The notes beneath the pieces were generated by a model. The model was not told where the DNA came from. It saw nothing but the letters and a program-made list of their open reading frames with translations, and ran no database searches. 64,000 bases of DNA from Lumbricus rubellus (lineage: Eukaryota; Annelida; Clitellata; Crassiclitellata; Lumbricidae): contig OX243827.1 of assembly GCA_945859605.1 (NCBI GenBank), positions 8,264,717 to 8,328,716 of the forward strand. Reading direction: 5' to 3'. A program made the position numbers and the translations under genes. This document shows, in pieces, positions 48,921-59,069 of the stretch (positions are counted from its first letter, which is position 1; every line of letters starts with the position of its first letter).

Positions 48921-49140
48921 TGTACGTGCGCTTGTTATAGCGCCCCTTCAAGCTCTATTTTATTCAGAGGCGCTCCCGATGCAGAACGGACACTGCATCG
49001 GAGTTTCACGCCGAAGCGCTGAGCAATTGTATAGGCCTAAGTGAAGGACCTGCCCAAGGTCTTTACGCGGCGAGGTGGATTCGAACCTCGAACCTTCCGG
49101 CTCCAAGGCAACGACACCACCACTACACCACCGCGCCCCA
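48921..49140 (-). repeat. tRNA-derived SINE, family A
   Basis: Minus-strand copy: head GGGGCGCGGTGGTGTAGTGG, B box GGTTCGAATCC, end CGCACGTACA. An 8 bp TATAGGCC insertion lies in the body near 49032. Confidence 0.92.
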
Positions 49141-49382
49141 CGCGGGTAGAGAGGCCTACATTACACTGCTGATCGTGAACCCATACATTGACACCATTTT
49201 CACAAGACACAATAATAACGACAGCCACTTTATCCCTTATCCCTCGCCCTCTTGGTTCCGATCGCTGGACCATTCAAACGACTTCCGCTATAAATATTGC
49301 TGCGGCCAAAGCTTCACAGGAAACGGATATCGACCTATTGTCTTGAATGCGAGAGGGCACTTTTACACTAAGCCAGCGGAAT

Positions 49383-49623
49383 CAGTGGCGCAACTAGGGG
49401 GGTGCTGGGGGGTGCTTGAGCACCCCCCAGGCTAAAAAGGTGACCCACGCAATTTTTCCAAATCCGATGAGTTTTTTGGTGCGTGGGGGGGGGGGTAGGG
49501 GTCATTTGGTTTTTAAGATTACACAATCAAGCAAGTTCCTTCAGCACTCGCTACTTCGCACCATCGGCGCTTACAATAATAATTCTGAGCACCCCCCAGG
49601 AAAATTTTCTGGTTGCGCCCCTG
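49383..49623. mobile_element. hAT MITE (CAGTGGCGCAAC family)
   Basis: Ends CAGTGGCGCAACTAGG and GGTTGCGCCCCTG are inverted. AGCGGAAT is duplicated perfectly (49375-49382 and 49624-49631). The interior has two GAGCACCCCCCAG segments and poly-G. Short frames across it are not genes. Confidence 0.92.
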
Positions 49624-50011
49624 AGCGGAATGGAGGCAGGGAGTGAACGTGCGGAGGGCAAACTGTGTATAGCACAGGATGTCGCCTTTTGAGGCACTCT
49701 CCAGCGTCCTGCCGCTGAAACTGATGATAATGATGGGACTTAATAATTGTGACGACCGCCTCTCGATGATCTGGCGAATTAAGTTGTTAGCTTGTGATCT
49801 GTAATTGGCTGTTGATAGAGGAGCGAGGACAGAAAATTGGAGAGGGAGAGTAGAGGGAGGGAGTGAAGGGGAGGGAATGGGTAGGGGAAGAAAGTGAAAG
49901 GTAGAGGATGGGTCGAAGAGGGTAGAGGGAGTGAGTGAAGGGAAGAGAATGGGTATAGTTAGGTGCGGCGCATCGGCGTGTTAATACTGGTCAACCACGG
50001 CTGTGTTATTC

Positions 50012-50098
50012 TTTGGTCGTGGTTGGGCTGGGAGCGCCTCTAAGTAGTTCCTTGAAGGGGCGCTATATAAATGCGCTGAATGAATGAATGAATGAATA
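50012..50098 (+). repeat. SINE family C fragment with (GAAT)n tail
   Basis: GTGGTTGGGCTGGGAGCGCC, AAGTAGTTCCTTGAAGGGGC, GCTATATAAATGCGCT, then (GAAT)5. Same layout as 57381-57456. Confidence 0.8.
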
Positions 50099-50454
50099 GG
50101 TAAGGGATTAGATTCATTTCTAAGCGGCAAAGGTCAGCAAGGAGAAAGTGAAAAACCCTGTTACCCCCCCCCCCCCCGGGGCCCCCCCAAAACTGAAAAG
50201 TAATATAAAAAATTCTTGGGACCGTTGCCTGCAGGCTTGCAAATAGACCTAGAGACTAAAACAGGAAAGAAAGTCCAAATAGATTCGAAAGGAGACATAA
50301 ACGTTTAGGAAAGGAGAACTTATAATATTATATATAGCAAAGTTAGAACTGAAGCATTGTAAGAATGGTCAAAAATTAGGAAAGAAACGCTAAAATATAA
50401 AAACTCTGATTGAGACACCATTCCCTTTTCGCCGTTATAAGCCGTTTCACAGAT

Positions 50455-50540
50455 CAGCGCTCGTAAATAAGCTGGTGCCCCGCGCTTGGCTTTCGAGTAG
50501 CGCTTTAGAAATTTGGAGATTATGATTACGATTACGATCA
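50455..50540 (+). repeat. SINE family B copy
   Basis: CAGCGCTCGTAAATAAGCTG, GGCTTTCGAGTAGCGC, AGAAATTTGGAG and an ATTACGATTACGAT tail. Confidence 0.65.
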
Positions 50541-51319
50541 TAGGCTACACTTCTACACTCTACAGTGTGTCTATCAACGCTTCCTGGGAACAATGCTCTT
50601 CATCGGGTGGAGTCACTATCGAGTGCAAGCAGCCGCTACAGTCACACACGCACACACACATACATACACATGTATATGTATAATTATATAGCCTATGTAT
50701 ATATCGATTACTGAACTGCTCGAGGATAAATGCAGCTGACACAAAGAGGCACCGAGCGTTTATCTCGCGGTCATCAGATCACATATAAATAGCTCCTAGG
50801 AATCCAGTGAACCAGCAATGAACTTTTGACGGTGACGCCAACAGTTTTAAGGGTACCGGTATGTAACAAATTAGACTTGGTCAATGAGCTGCGATTATGA
50901 TGCATTCTTCAAATTTATTCTCACTTGGTCAATTAGAAGGTTAAGAAAGTTGACTTAGAACTGCGACAGTGTACTGTAGGCCTACACGTAGGCTATAGGT
51001 AGGCTATACCTGTTTTTCAAGAGTCGTTAGGCAGTTAGCACTTAGTTTAAGCTGAAAGAACTTTCTAGTCCTATGATGACTTCTCTACAATGTCCGAATA
51101 TCTGGAGGTTCATCATTACCTGTGCAGTCTACCAATGTCCTTGTTTATTTAAGTATACAGTGCGTATAACAGATGGATAGAACTCAGAGCCATAATTATG
51201 GCCACGAATATATTCAGAGCATTTTGTGCAGCGTTTTCTCAACTCGACTAGTATAGGCAATTAGTTGGAATCGGTCGTAAGTAGGCCTATACCAAGCAAC
51301 ACACACGGCGAGATGGAAG

Positions 51320-51422
51320 CAGGGCTGTTTTTAAGGATTTTTAGAACTGCACAACCCCTTCTTTCCTTTCCCATCAAATCAAACAAAATTATCTGGTAGG
51401 AACAAACATACAGTACCTGTCA
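51320..51422 (+). mobile_element. hAT-like left end abutting the receptor's first coding exon
   Basis: CAGGGCTGTTTTTAAGG and TTTTTAGAACTGCACAACCC match the right end of the element at 32338 in reverse orientation. No partner end was found. It lies immediately upstream of the longest in-frame ATG of the receptor exon, one reason to prefer the later ATG. Confidence 0.5.
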
Positions 51423-51509
51423 ATGTCATTGTTCAAAACAAAGCAAATGCAGAAGGCAGAATTTTTAAGGTTCATGTTTTTTCCAGCTTCTGTCTCGATA
51501 AGTGATAGG

Positions 51510-51975
51510 ATGGAGTCCAGATTACTACCAAACAACACATCATCGACGGAAATTAGCTTTTCCTCCTCCTCGGATATCACTCCAGGTCATGAGCAATCCT
51601 TCCAAGGCTGGTCCTCCTCCTCTTCATCAGGTCATCCACATCGATCTGGAAACCTCAAAGGAGTTCGACCAGTTGGCAGAACCATCCGCGCTGCTACCAT
51701 TCCAGCTTTCTCCAGCAGAATGGAAGTGGTGGAAAAGGAAGCAATGGTGGCTCCACCTGGCATCGAGTGTGTCGTCTGCGGAGACAAGAGTTCCGGTCGG
51801 CATTACGGGCAGGTGACATGCGAGGGCTGCAAGAGTTTCTTCAAGAGATCCGTTCGAAGGAACCTCGTCTACGCGTGCAGAGGAGACGGGAAGTGTCCGG
51901 TTGACCAGCATCATCGCAACCAGTGCCAGGACTGTCGACTACAGAAGTGCCTTCGATCCGGAATGAAACGAGAGG
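51510..51975 (+). CDS. NR2F-like: COUP-TF-like nuclear receptor (NR2F), coding exon 1: DNA-binding domain
   Basis: This exon encodes a Ser-rich N-terminal region and the whole two-zinc-finger DNA-binding domain. The eight zinc-binding Cys are in [38 protein letters not shown] and [11 protein letters not shown]. The P box CEGCKS is that of the COUP-TF (NR2F) group, as is DQHHRNQC. Such receptors bind AGGTCA direct repeats in the nucleus and mostly repress transcription. The exon ends in KREG with a GAGG|GTGAGT donor at 51975/51976, phase 1. It joins 53991 to give KRE-AVQRGR, the junction position I recall for vertebrate NR2F genes. I chose ATG 51510 (A at -3, G at +4). An in-frame ATG at 51423 has a weak context and follows hAT-like sequence, and a splice acceptor TTTTTTCCAG ends at 51486. 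With this start the protein has 477 residues, longer than typical COUP-TFs (about 410-425). Confidence 0.93.
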
Positions 51976-51990
51976 GTGAGTGATCATTGT

Positions 51991-52217
51991 GGGACGTGGT
52001 GGTGTACGTAGTGGGTAGCCTATATGTTCGTTGCCTTGCAGCCGGAGGGTTGCGGATTCCAATACGCGTCAAGTCGCCGCGTAGGGACCCTGGGCAAGTC
52101 CTTCACTTGCAATTGCTCAGCGCTTCGGCGTGAAACTCCAATGCAGTGTCCGCTCTGCAGTCGAGAGCGCTTCTGAGTAGCTTTCTTGAAGGGGCGCCGC
52201 TATTACAAGTGCGCATA
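51991..52217 (+). repeat. tRNA-derived SINE, family A, in receptor intron 1
   Basis: Sense orientation, starting 15 bases after the splice donor. The head GGGACGTGGTGGTGTACG has a small insertion, the B box is damaged (GGATTCCAATAC), and the body CAATTGCTCAGCGCTTCGG to ACAAGTGCGCAT is intact. Confidence 0.9.
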
Positions 52218-52444
52218 AAGCATAAAGCGGACGATGTGATTGCTCGCGCAGACAAGAAGCTCTTCCAGAAAGTAGAGTCAAGAAGAATAGAATAGAATAA
52301 TTATAATAGACTATTCAAGTAAAGTTTTTGAATTGTAAGTTACATAGATGTGCAGCCCAATTAATTAAGCGCGTTTAGAACGAAACTTTATAGAGCTATA
52401 AAATATAAACTATGGTAAAACAATGCTATAGACTAAGTATTTAA

Positions 52445-53967
52445 CCCATTAACTACCAACTTTTTTTCCAAGAACGATACTAACATTTTTCAACGCCTAC
52501 TGGTATGTAAACATGAGCACCAGGTTTAAAATATTAATTATGAATGCCTCCTTAAAAATATTTGGTGTCAAAGTGGTGCACCCTGGGAGGGTGCGCTAGT
52601 AGATAAGCAGTACTTTACGTTCTTCTTGTCTACAGAAGCAAGTTACGTATCATATGTCATAAGAATCATATTTCCGCTAGATTGTAAGCAGTGTCACGAC
52701 TTTCACTAAAACTGCCTCATGTTTTGTCATGAAATTCATTGAATCAGTGCATATTGAAGTCCATATCACCCTTCGTATGGCCATTTCTTGAGTTTTGCTA
52801 CAATGCGGACAATATCACTGATTCGAAGGTATCACCAAGAAATGGACTGGTCGAACTGATTCTCCGCTACAACATGACACGGGTTCAATGGTTGTGCTCT
52901 GCCTGGATAGGCGTACCTAATGTTATCCGGTTGAGCATGCTGTGTGTGGTATGTACGAGCAACTTTCTACCCCCACCCCTTCAGAAATCAAGAAGATCCA
53001 GTGGTTTCCACTGGTATGTTGTTGTCTTGCAACACAAGAGCAATGCATTCTGCATCTTTGGATAGAACAAGAATGCAGACAGTGGCAGTCACCATGCCCT
53101 TTGTCCTCATTGTGGCTTTGTGGGTCGTCTCGTTTGCTCAACTTCACCAACACCGCCTATTATGTTGTGCAATCTACCAAATTCATTTTGGCGGGAAATT
53201 TTCCAGACAGTTCTGTCAAGGCATCCAATGTGTTCAAGCAGTTTCACTGAACCAAAAATTTGTCAAAAGAAATACATGGAAGAGTTTATGATAATTGAGA
53301 CATGGAGTCAAGGTCAAATGAGCAGCATAATCAACATTGAGACCGGCCCACATGGTCTATCCTTGGCGCCATACGTGAATGTATACGAATGCATGGGCTA
53401 TATGCTATCATATCCTAATATCATCTGCACGGCATTATCCAAATTGAAGATACCCACAACAGTTCCTACCAATATAGCGAGGAACAAGGACACAAAACTA
53501 ACCTTTTCAGCTCAATTGCATGTCCACCTGATGGTTAGGAACTTTCAATTTACGCTGTTCACCATTATTCAAAACCCTGTACCCATTCGCTACCATGCAC
53601 CCTCCCAGGGTGCAGCAGCACAATCATCACAACTCTTCAATAAATAGCAATATTTTGATAATATCACTAATTATCATACAAACAGATGTAATTCTATCAT
53701 ATTTGATGATTATAATAAAATAATTATAAAAACTAAATATTTTACTCCTTGCAGTTTCTCACAGTTACGTGGTGACGTCACTTTCTTGATAAATCAAAAT
53801 AATTTGGGGGGTTAAAGAAATTAAAAGTAGACAAACTCTACAGGGATTGTTTAATCAACTCAATACAGATCAGAAAATTAAATAATATAATTAGTTCATG
53901 CAGGTAAAGAAATTTTTTTAGCCGATTTTTGAATGCACCCTCCCAGGGTGCGCTAGTAGAAAATGGG
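52445..53967 (-). mobile_element. Decayed piggyBac-family transposon in receptor intron 1
   Basis: The element is bounded by TTAA on both sides (52441-52444 and 53968-53971), the obligatory piggyBac target. It starts CCCATTAACTACCAAC and ends GCTAGTAGAAAATGGG, imperfect inverted repeats beginning CCC. Three copies of the palindrome GCACCCTSSSAGGGTGC lie inside (52578, 53597, 53935), the first and last followed by GCTAGTAGA, which resembles a subterminal inverted motif. A transposase relic lies antisense to the host gene. At 1.52 kb it is shorter than autonomous piggyBac elements (about 2.4 kb or more). Confidence 0.88.
52740..53560 (-). pseudogene. piggyBac transposase relic (antisense)
   Basis: Translating the minus strand in all three frames gives, in order, pieces that fit the piggyBac DDE domain. 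They are a GY...YTFTYGAKD-type stretch (about 53400-53350), an FGSVKLLEHIG segment matching the (D)NFF-x-S-x-x-LL motif region (about 53250), RTKGMVTATV (about 53105), CIALVLQDNNIPVETTGS matching the W-x-DNK-x-V-x-x-x-S strand (about 53000) and, near the C-terminal part, QFDQSISW-stop-YLRI followed by KLKKWPY, matching the GVD-x-x-D-x-x-x-x-Y...KKW motif (about 52850-52790). Several stops and frame changes separate them, so no functional enzyme is made. The individual matches are weak; their correct order and the TTAA-bounded ends make the call. Confidence 0.65.
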
Positions 53968-53990
53968 TTAAGACAATAAATTTTCTTCAG

Positions 53991-54581
53991 CGGTACAGAG
54001 AGGTCGAGCTACATCTCTACAGCCAAGACGTCTATCCGCCGGTCACCACCTGCACCAGCTGCTGACCAGAGGTGACCATTACTACAGCGACCAGGGCTAC
54101 CACCACCTGACCACCACCACTTTCCTTAGCTCTCTGCAGTCAAGACTCGATCGCCCACCGACCACCCTGCCCGTCTACTTGCACCCGTACCACCAGCCGG
54201 GGGGCCTTGCCCTCTGCCACCACGGCTTCGAAGGCATCAGTGACCTAGCCACCAGGATGCTGATTGCAGCCATCGACTGGGTCCGTCAGGTCCCTGACCT
54301 CCGACCATCTGACCGACTTGGACTCGTCATGCTCAGCTGGACAGAGCTATTCGTTTTGACGGCGGCTCAGGGTTCGATGCCCGTCGATGTCTTACCACTC
54401 CTCACGGTGGCCGCAGCGTCCGTCGGGGCACAGGCCGGTGGTTCTTCATCGGAGGCTGGACTGGTGCTGAGGACCCTCGACGACTTCCGGTTTCTTCAGG
54501 AGCAGATGGAAATGCTGAAGGCGCTGCATATCGATGCAGTCGAGTACAGCTGCCTCAAAGCCATCGTCCTTTTCAGCTCCG
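53991..54581 (+). CDS. NR2F-like: COUP-TF-like nuclear receptor, coding exon 2: hinge and ligand-binding domain part 1
   Basis: The acceptor TTTTCTTCAG ends at 53990 and the donor GGTAAGT starts at 54582, both phase 1. The exon opens with AVQRGR, the invariant C-terminal extension of COUP-TF DNA-binding domains. Then comes a hinge of about 60 residues rich in His, Thr and Leu that does not resemble the conserved COUP-TF linker (no MPPTQPTHG-like stretch). The ligand-binding domain follows: ISDLATRMLIAAIDWVRQVP (helix 3), LGLVMLSWTELFVLTAAQGS (the nuclear-receptor signature, helices 4-5), FRFLQEQMEMLKALHIDAVE and YSCLKAIVLFSS (helices 7-9 region). These align with the COUP-TF order and spacing. 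The second intron falls after LFSS, equivalent to the family position after LFTSD as I recall it. Ligand-pocket substitutions cannot be judged without an alignment. Confidence 0.94.
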
Positions 54582-55307
54582 GTAAGTTTATCAGTCCGAT
54601 AGTGTATAGTCTATCAATGCGGAATGACCTAATTCCCTCTGGATTTCTTAGCAGGTTTCTGGTGGGGAATTCGCATGCATCTTTTCGCTGCTTCTAGACC
54701 ATAATTTTAGTCATGAGTGGGTCTGTCACGCTGAGAGCGCTTCTGAATAGCTCTGCTGTGAGAAGCATTTTACAATTCTTAGCTTAGATCAGATTAGATT
54801 AGCAATCCTTTATCTCGGAGATCTCATTCGTTTTCTTCTTTCTTCTTCTTCACGTTTATGATTATAGCATTTCGAGCGCTACTCAATGGTAAAGGCTGTA
54901 AGCGGCGCTATTATCATTTGCTATTATCTTACAGTCAGTCAGTTATTCAGTCAGCCAGTTCAGATGACCAGTCAATTGGTCATGCAGTTGTATCGAATGT
55001 CTTTTTTTAAAATGCCTTTGCGTGTATTTACATTTAGGCCTATGTAAACAGTGAAACTTTGAAAGCGAAATTGTTTAACGAAAACTGTTGCAGATAAAGT
55101 GAAAGCATCCACTGTAAATCTCGCCGTTTACCCTTTAAACGGTCAGTGACGATTGTAATTATTGAGTCATTATCAATCAAAAATAGATAGTAATATAGGT
55201 AGTTCACTATGACTTGTAGGAATATTCTATTCTATTGTGTTCTATTTTATCATTATTGTGCCGTATAGCCTACATGTATGGTAAATGCTTGAACGGCACT
55301 ATTATCT

Positions 55308-55435
55308 TAGTCAGTCAGTCAGTCAGTCAGTCAGTCAGTCAGTCAGTCAGTCAGTCAGTCAGTCAGCCAGCCAGCCAGCCAGCCAGTCAGTCAGTCAGTC
55401 AGTTATTCAGCCAGCCAGTCAGCCAACCAGTTCAG
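55308..55435. repeat. (AGTC)n microsatellite in receptor intron 2
   Basis: CAGTCAGTC run with CAGCCAGC units. A smaller related stretch lies at 54935-54980. Just before each is a SINE-like tail (54880-54925; 55270-55305). Confidence 0.93.
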
Positions 55436-55652
55436 GTGACCAGTCGGTTGGTTATGCAGTTGTTTCGAATGTCCTTTTTTAATGTCTCTGCGTGTATTTA
55501 TGTGAACAGTGAAAGCGAAAACTTTAATTTAATGCGGTGTGTCATTTGGTTTTGTCATCAAACGAATATATATAAATATATTTACTTTCTTACTTACACT
55601 CTTACTTACTTACTTACTTACTTCATTAATTAATTAATCAAATCCGTTGCAG

Positions 55653-56029
55653 GAGAAGCGGCAGCGGCAGCGGCGGCGGGCGACGTTGCCGTTCCACCGT
55701 ACATCGACGCTGTTCAGGAGAAGTGCCTGTCCGCCCTCTGCCACTACGTTCGCATCCACCATCCAGAAGATCCATCCCGATTCGGTCGACTGCTTCTGCG
55801 CTTGCCACCGCTACGCTCCATCGCACCACAGACAATCGAGAAACTCTTCTTTCCTCCTCGGTTCATTGGTCAGAAGTCCATCGACGCCATCATCCGTGAC
55901 ATTCTCCTGCAGCAGCAGCAGCAGCAGCAGCCGGCGAGTGATCCCCTTCTGATCCCAGGCGGTGACCCCTTCGGACATCAGTGCATCCTCTGTCTTCCTC
56001 CTCGGGGATGCTTTTCTACGGCTCTGTAA
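55653..56029 (+). CDS. NR2F-like: COUP-TF-like nuclear receptor, coding exon 3: end of ligand-binding domain
   Basis: The acceptor ATCCGTTGCAG ends at 55652. The frame continues in phase and ends in TAA at 56027. It starts with a short poly-Ala stretch, then VQEKCLSALCHYVRIHHPED (helix 9-10 region, compare VQEKSQCALEEYVRSQYPNQ in vertebrate COUP-TF), SRFGRLLLRLPPLRSI (helix 10-11) and KSIDAIIRDILL. That last is the equivalent of the helix 12/AF-2 segment PIETLIRDMLL. Instead of ending soon after, as COUP-TFs do, the protein continues through seven Gln and about 35 more residues rich in Pro, Gly and Cys. The tail contains no stop or frameshift. It may be a real lineage-specific extension or annotation-relevant alternative ending. 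A possible polyadenylation signal AATAAA lies at 56200. Confidence 0.93.
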
Positions 56030-56134
56030 ACGGATCAGGGACGTAACTAGCTTAGGTTAAGCTCAGGGTGAGAATGTCCAGGCGTTGAGGGATTTAACTC
56101 ATAGTACTAATTTATTAGGACCCATAGCAGTCTT

Positions 56135-56300
56135 CTATAGCGGCGCTAGGGGGCTAGGGAAGCTAAGCCTCCCAAAGGCCATCCGCTTTTTCATGTAAAA
56201 ATAAAATATTTCTACGATTAGCCCCCTCCCAAAGTAACCAAATGACTATAAAAAAAGGTCGTCAGAAAATTTGGCTGTGAAAAATGGAAAATTTCTATGA
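56135..56300. mobile_element. hAT-like fragment (CAG-AGCGGCGCC family)
   Basis: TATAGCGGCGCTAGGGGGC, GGCCATCCGCTTTTTC and AATGACTATAAAAAAAGG match the order inside 11859-12088. Right end not found. Confidence 0.6.
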
Positions 56301-56399
56301 GATTTCGACCGGATAGGGCCTAAGCCTCTCAACCCCACTATAGGCTCGTGTTACAGGACTTGAAATTCTCAGGGCTTATAGGCCCTCCAGACGCCAATT

Positions 56400-57380
56400 C
56401 GTAATTGCGAAACTGCCCATCGATCGTCTCCCACCATACCCATCGTTTCTCCTCTTCTTCCATGTATTTTTCAATTCATCCTCCCCTAGCTCCATTTACT
56501 CCTTCTCTTGCTTCTCCCTTCCGCCTTCTCCTCGTTCACTTTCTCGGCCATCTCGTTCCTTGTCTTCATCTTTTTGTTCTCTATCTATCATGACCTCATC
56601 AGGTACAAAATGAGTGCACTGTCATATTATGCTCTGTCGGTAACAAAGTTCACCAGGCAAAGGAAAAGACTGGTCACCCGTCTTCTCATCCTCAATCAAA
56701 ATCAATATATAAAGCTGCCATGTCATTTCATACCCATCACTCTCCCTCGTAATAATTACATTCTTCCTCCATCCTCCATAGACTAACTGATGATGGGCAT
56801 CCTTACTGCTGGTTCTGATTATAATAATCATTTCTTCGCACGCAATAATACGACACAGAGACAAATCGAAATGGATTATGAATATCATTATAGAAATGAT
56901 CAAATCTTGTGAAGATCGATCGAAATCGAGTATTGGACACAAAGCACAAAGGAATAATAATAAGCGATGAAGTCGGATCAAAGGCGGAACAAATAAGGCA
57001 GGGACACAATGTCACATCTCACCCGATCCCTATCCTCATTCCGCTGCTCTGTGGTCTCACCCGGCGAGCGTCAAGGTACACTGAGGGGAGGGTGGGGTGA
57101 CAGGCAGGTACGCGCGCCTTCAGATAATTAAAAGAGTAATTACACGAACTGGTCGAGAGATGTCACCAGAGACGTCAACATTTCTGATCCCGGTCATTCG
57201 AGAATGACCTTTGGAGATGAATGAAAGTTGGATGGTTCGATCGACATGGATAACGGTGGATTGGTGGCTTTTTATTATTACTCATCAATCAGATATTGAC
57301 AAAGTTCTGACGCAGAGATACAGTAATGTAGGTCTAATCGCCTGCCTTCTACCAGTTGCTTAAGACCTATCTTTTTAGCC
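56400..57380. other. No gene recognised
   Basis: Pyrimidine-rich at the left and otherwise unremarkable. Frames of 60-120 codons show no family signature or splice context. Confidence 0.45.
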
Positions 57381-57456
57381 GTGGCTGGGCTGGGAGTGCC
57401 TCTGAGTAGTCTTTTTGAAGGGGCGCTATATAAGTTTTCGGAATGAATGAATGAAT
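57381..57456 (+). repeat. SINE family C fragment with (GAAT)n tail
   Basis: GTGGCTGGGCTGGGAGTGCC, TTTTTGAAGGGGCGCTATAT, then GGAATGAATGAATGAAT. Confidence 0.8.
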
Positions 57457-57878
57457 AATACCGGACTATTATTAATTAATTATGTAAGTCATCGATACCA
57501 GCATTACTATTAAGACAAGGGTTCATGCATCGAAAGAAAAACTCAGTGACGGAAAGTTACATTCTAGGAATACCGTGTTCGGTATCTGGATTCTGGATGC
57601 AGACAAATCCCATGGGCATTTCATCCCCATCCCGACATTTTCTCCGACATCTCCTCTGGCTCCATCCCCTGTGTAAATTCCCCCGGACGTTGCCCTCCGT
57701 CATCTCAAAATGAGTAAACTTAGGCTAAATTATCTAAGACTCAAACCTTGGTTGCAGAACATAATAAAAATCATATGGAATTGAGATGTGAGTAACCTTA
57801 CCCCATCAATTCATTGAAAGATTAGCAGAGACGGGGCAGTGTGCGGTCGCAACAATGTCATATAGAATAAAAGCTAGT

Positions 57879-58071
57879 GGGTTACGGTGGTGTAGTGGGT
57901 AGGCCCCTATGTAGCCTACGTTGCCTCGCAGCCTGAAGGTTGCAGGTTCGAATCCACCTCAAGCCGCCTCGATCGTAATATACTAGGCTGAGTAAGTCCA
58001 TTACGCAATTGCTCGGGCGCTGTAGTCGGGAGCGCCGCTGAGTAGATGGCTTGAAGAGGCGCTATAGAAAT
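57879..58071 (+). repeat. tRNA-derived SINE, family A, diverged
   Basis: GTTACGGTGGTGTAGTGGG, B box GGTTCGAATCC and a shortened body (part of the GCGTGAAACTCC segment is missing) to GAGGCGCTATAGAAA. Confidence 0.85.
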
Positions 58072-58147
58072 GGAGAAATAGACTAACAGTAAATTGCTAA
58101 CTAAATAATTGACTAGCTAAGAAAGTCTGGAGGAGTCTTGGGGAGGG

Positions 58148-58891
58148 ATGAGTAAACTCACGAACAGTGTGGAGAGAGAGGCGGGTCTGGTCGGATTAAA
58201 GATCAACACCACAAAAACAAAGATTATGAAAATAGGAAAATGGACAACGACGGAGAACATCAAAGTTGGGGAGGATGTGCTGGAGGAGGTGGAGCACTTC
58301 TGCTACCTGGGAAGTGCAATTTCAAACAATGGCAGCTGTGATAAGGAGATTGGAAGCAGAATGGGAAAAGCCAATGCCACATTTGGAAGGTTGAACAACA
58401 TATGGAGGAACAAAGGACTCAGTATAGTAACAAAGACAAGATTGTACAGAGCTTTGGTATTGACAACGTTGCTGTATGGGGCAGAGACATGGCCTATGAC
58501 AAAAGCCAATATGAAGAAACTGGAGGCAGCACATCATCGTTGGCTGAGAAGGATATTGAAGATCACTTGGAGGGACAAGATCAGAAATGAAGAAGTAAGA
58601 AGGAGAACATCTATGGAGAAACTGGAAGACATGATGAAGAAGATGCGCTTACGTTGGTTGGGTCACGTACATAGATCAGAAGAGGAGAGAAATCTAAAGC
58701 AGATACTGGATTGGACGCCGACGGGATGGAAAAGGAGTCGAGGAAGACCCAGAAAGACCTGGCGAAGCACGGTTACTCAGGATTTGGAAGGCGGCGAAAT
58801 GACGTGGGAGGATGCTCGGATGGCTGCGGAAGACAGGATAACGTGGAGAGGCTGTGTCGCCCGATGCGCTGCCAGCGCGAGGAAGGACTAA
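58148..58891 (+). pseudogene. Non-LTR retrotransposon reverse transcriptase, C-terminal fragment
   Basis: An intact 247-codon frame corresponds to the thumb and C-terminal end of a LINE reverse transcriptase. KINTTKTKIMKIG follows where the catalytic YADD would stand. Next come HFCYLGSAISNNGSCDKEI, KTRLYRALVLTTLLYGAETW, HHRWLRRILKITWRDKI, LRWLGHVHRSEEERN and a basic RSRGRPRKTW end. The endonuclease, the palm with YADD and everything upstream are missing, the usual 5' truncation of LINE copies. The stop at 58889 is followed by TAAGTG-type sequence that looks like a short 3' repeat tail and is the target of the next element. The lack of stops suggests a fairly young copy. The clade (RTE-, I- or Jockey-like) is not decided here. 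Confidence 0.9.
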
Positions 58892-58903
58892 GTGCTAAGT
58901 GTA

Positions 58904-59049
58904 CAGTATGAGAATTGTGGAAAAATAACTGGGGGGGTTGGCCTATGATAAACTTGAAATTGGGGTATGAAAAACATACTTTAACATGGGGCTCTAAAAA
59001 AGACTGGGGGGGTTGAACCCCCCCAACCCCCCCGGCAATTCTCACCCTG
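58904..59049. mobile_element. hAT MITE (CAGNGTGAGAATTG family)
   Basis: CAGTATGAGAATTG and CAATTCTCACCCTG ends. Flanks TAAGTGTA (58896-58903) and TAAGTATA (59050-59057) match 7 of 8. It has the same interior as 41271-41411. Confidence 0.88.
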
Positions 59050-59069
59050 TAAGTATAAGTAAGCTAAGA

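Noticed and set aside
51423..51509. ATG at 51423 as the receptor start
   Set aside because: Weak initiation context and overlap with hAT-like sequence. Kept as an alternative in the exon description.
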